A stretch of DNA of 25,004 nt, taken from positions 1 through 25,004 of the IMG/VR virus record IMGVR_UViG_3300049846_000961; one strand, written 5' to 3'. This DNA comes from a virus. Under the pieces are notes generated by a model. That model did not search any database and was not told the origin of the DNA. It saw only the letters and a list, made by a program, of their open reading frames with translations. A program made the position numbers and the translations under genes. Shown piece after piece: positions 25,004 to 25,004 of this stretch (position 1 is its first letter; every line of letters begins with the position of its first letter).

Positions 25004-25004
25004 A

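Noticed and set aside
1-25004. tRNA, rRNA, insertion sequence, integrase or attachment site
   Set aside because: No cloverleaf-like sequence with a TTC-containing arm, transposase motif or integrase gene was seen on either strand by eye; a tRNA scan would be the decisive check.

Overview
This window looks like part of a T4-like tailed phage (myovirus) of cyanobacteria. The clearest evidence is a neighbouring pair of T4-type baseplate wedge genes (gp25, gp6) followed by another virion protein. T4-type late promoters (cores AATAAATA, TATAAATA, CTAAATA) lie 20-21 bases upstream of three start codons. There are also many tiny genes of types that I associate from memory with marine cyanomyoviruses. 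No rRNA, tRNA, transposon or CRISPR array was seen. Every gene I can support is on the minus strand, so transcription runs from high to low coordinates.

Layout. (1) 1-6124: late, AT-rich structural block. It holds a truncated virion protein, gp6, gp25, a set of overlapping accessory genes (one possibly ATP-grasp-like), a GT-A glycosyltransferase-like gene, and two tiny overlapping genes with TTG and GTG starts. A strong terminator at 6358-6394 ends the neighbouring early operon. (2) 6402-14011: about 27 small early-type genes in mini-operons, with internal 1-8 base overlaps (often ATGA). Hairpins and promoters separate the mini-operons. Five start from near-identical promoter/leader cassettes with a 10-base palindrome directly downstream of the start of the -10 box. 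One 383-base gap (7840-8222) has divergent promoters, one on the plus strand, and an AT-rich inverted-repeat region. (3) 14110-17911: two late-promoter genes with an FREF motif bracket an operon that encodes a nucleotidyltransferase/ligase-like protein, a PD-(D/E)xK-like nuclease and an adenine methyltransferase-like protein. (4) 17941-20270: two more early mini-operons, one of them a cascade of six overlapping genes, four of which encode tiny membrane proteins. (5) 20400-24285: a ParB-fold protein with its own promoter and terminator, then a four-gene operon of SF2 helicase, PD-(D/E)xK-like nuclease, 59-residue protein and Dam-type adenine methyltransferase. (6) 24353-25003: one small gene and the C-terminal part of a gene that enters from the right.

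How it may work together. The left block builds the baseplate. The early block probably takes over the host through many small proteins. The most unusual content is the two separate nuclease-plus-adenine-methyltransferase modules, one with a helicase and one with a ligase-like protein. They could degrade unmodified host or competitor DNA while methylation protects the phage. That role is inferred from motifs and gene order only.
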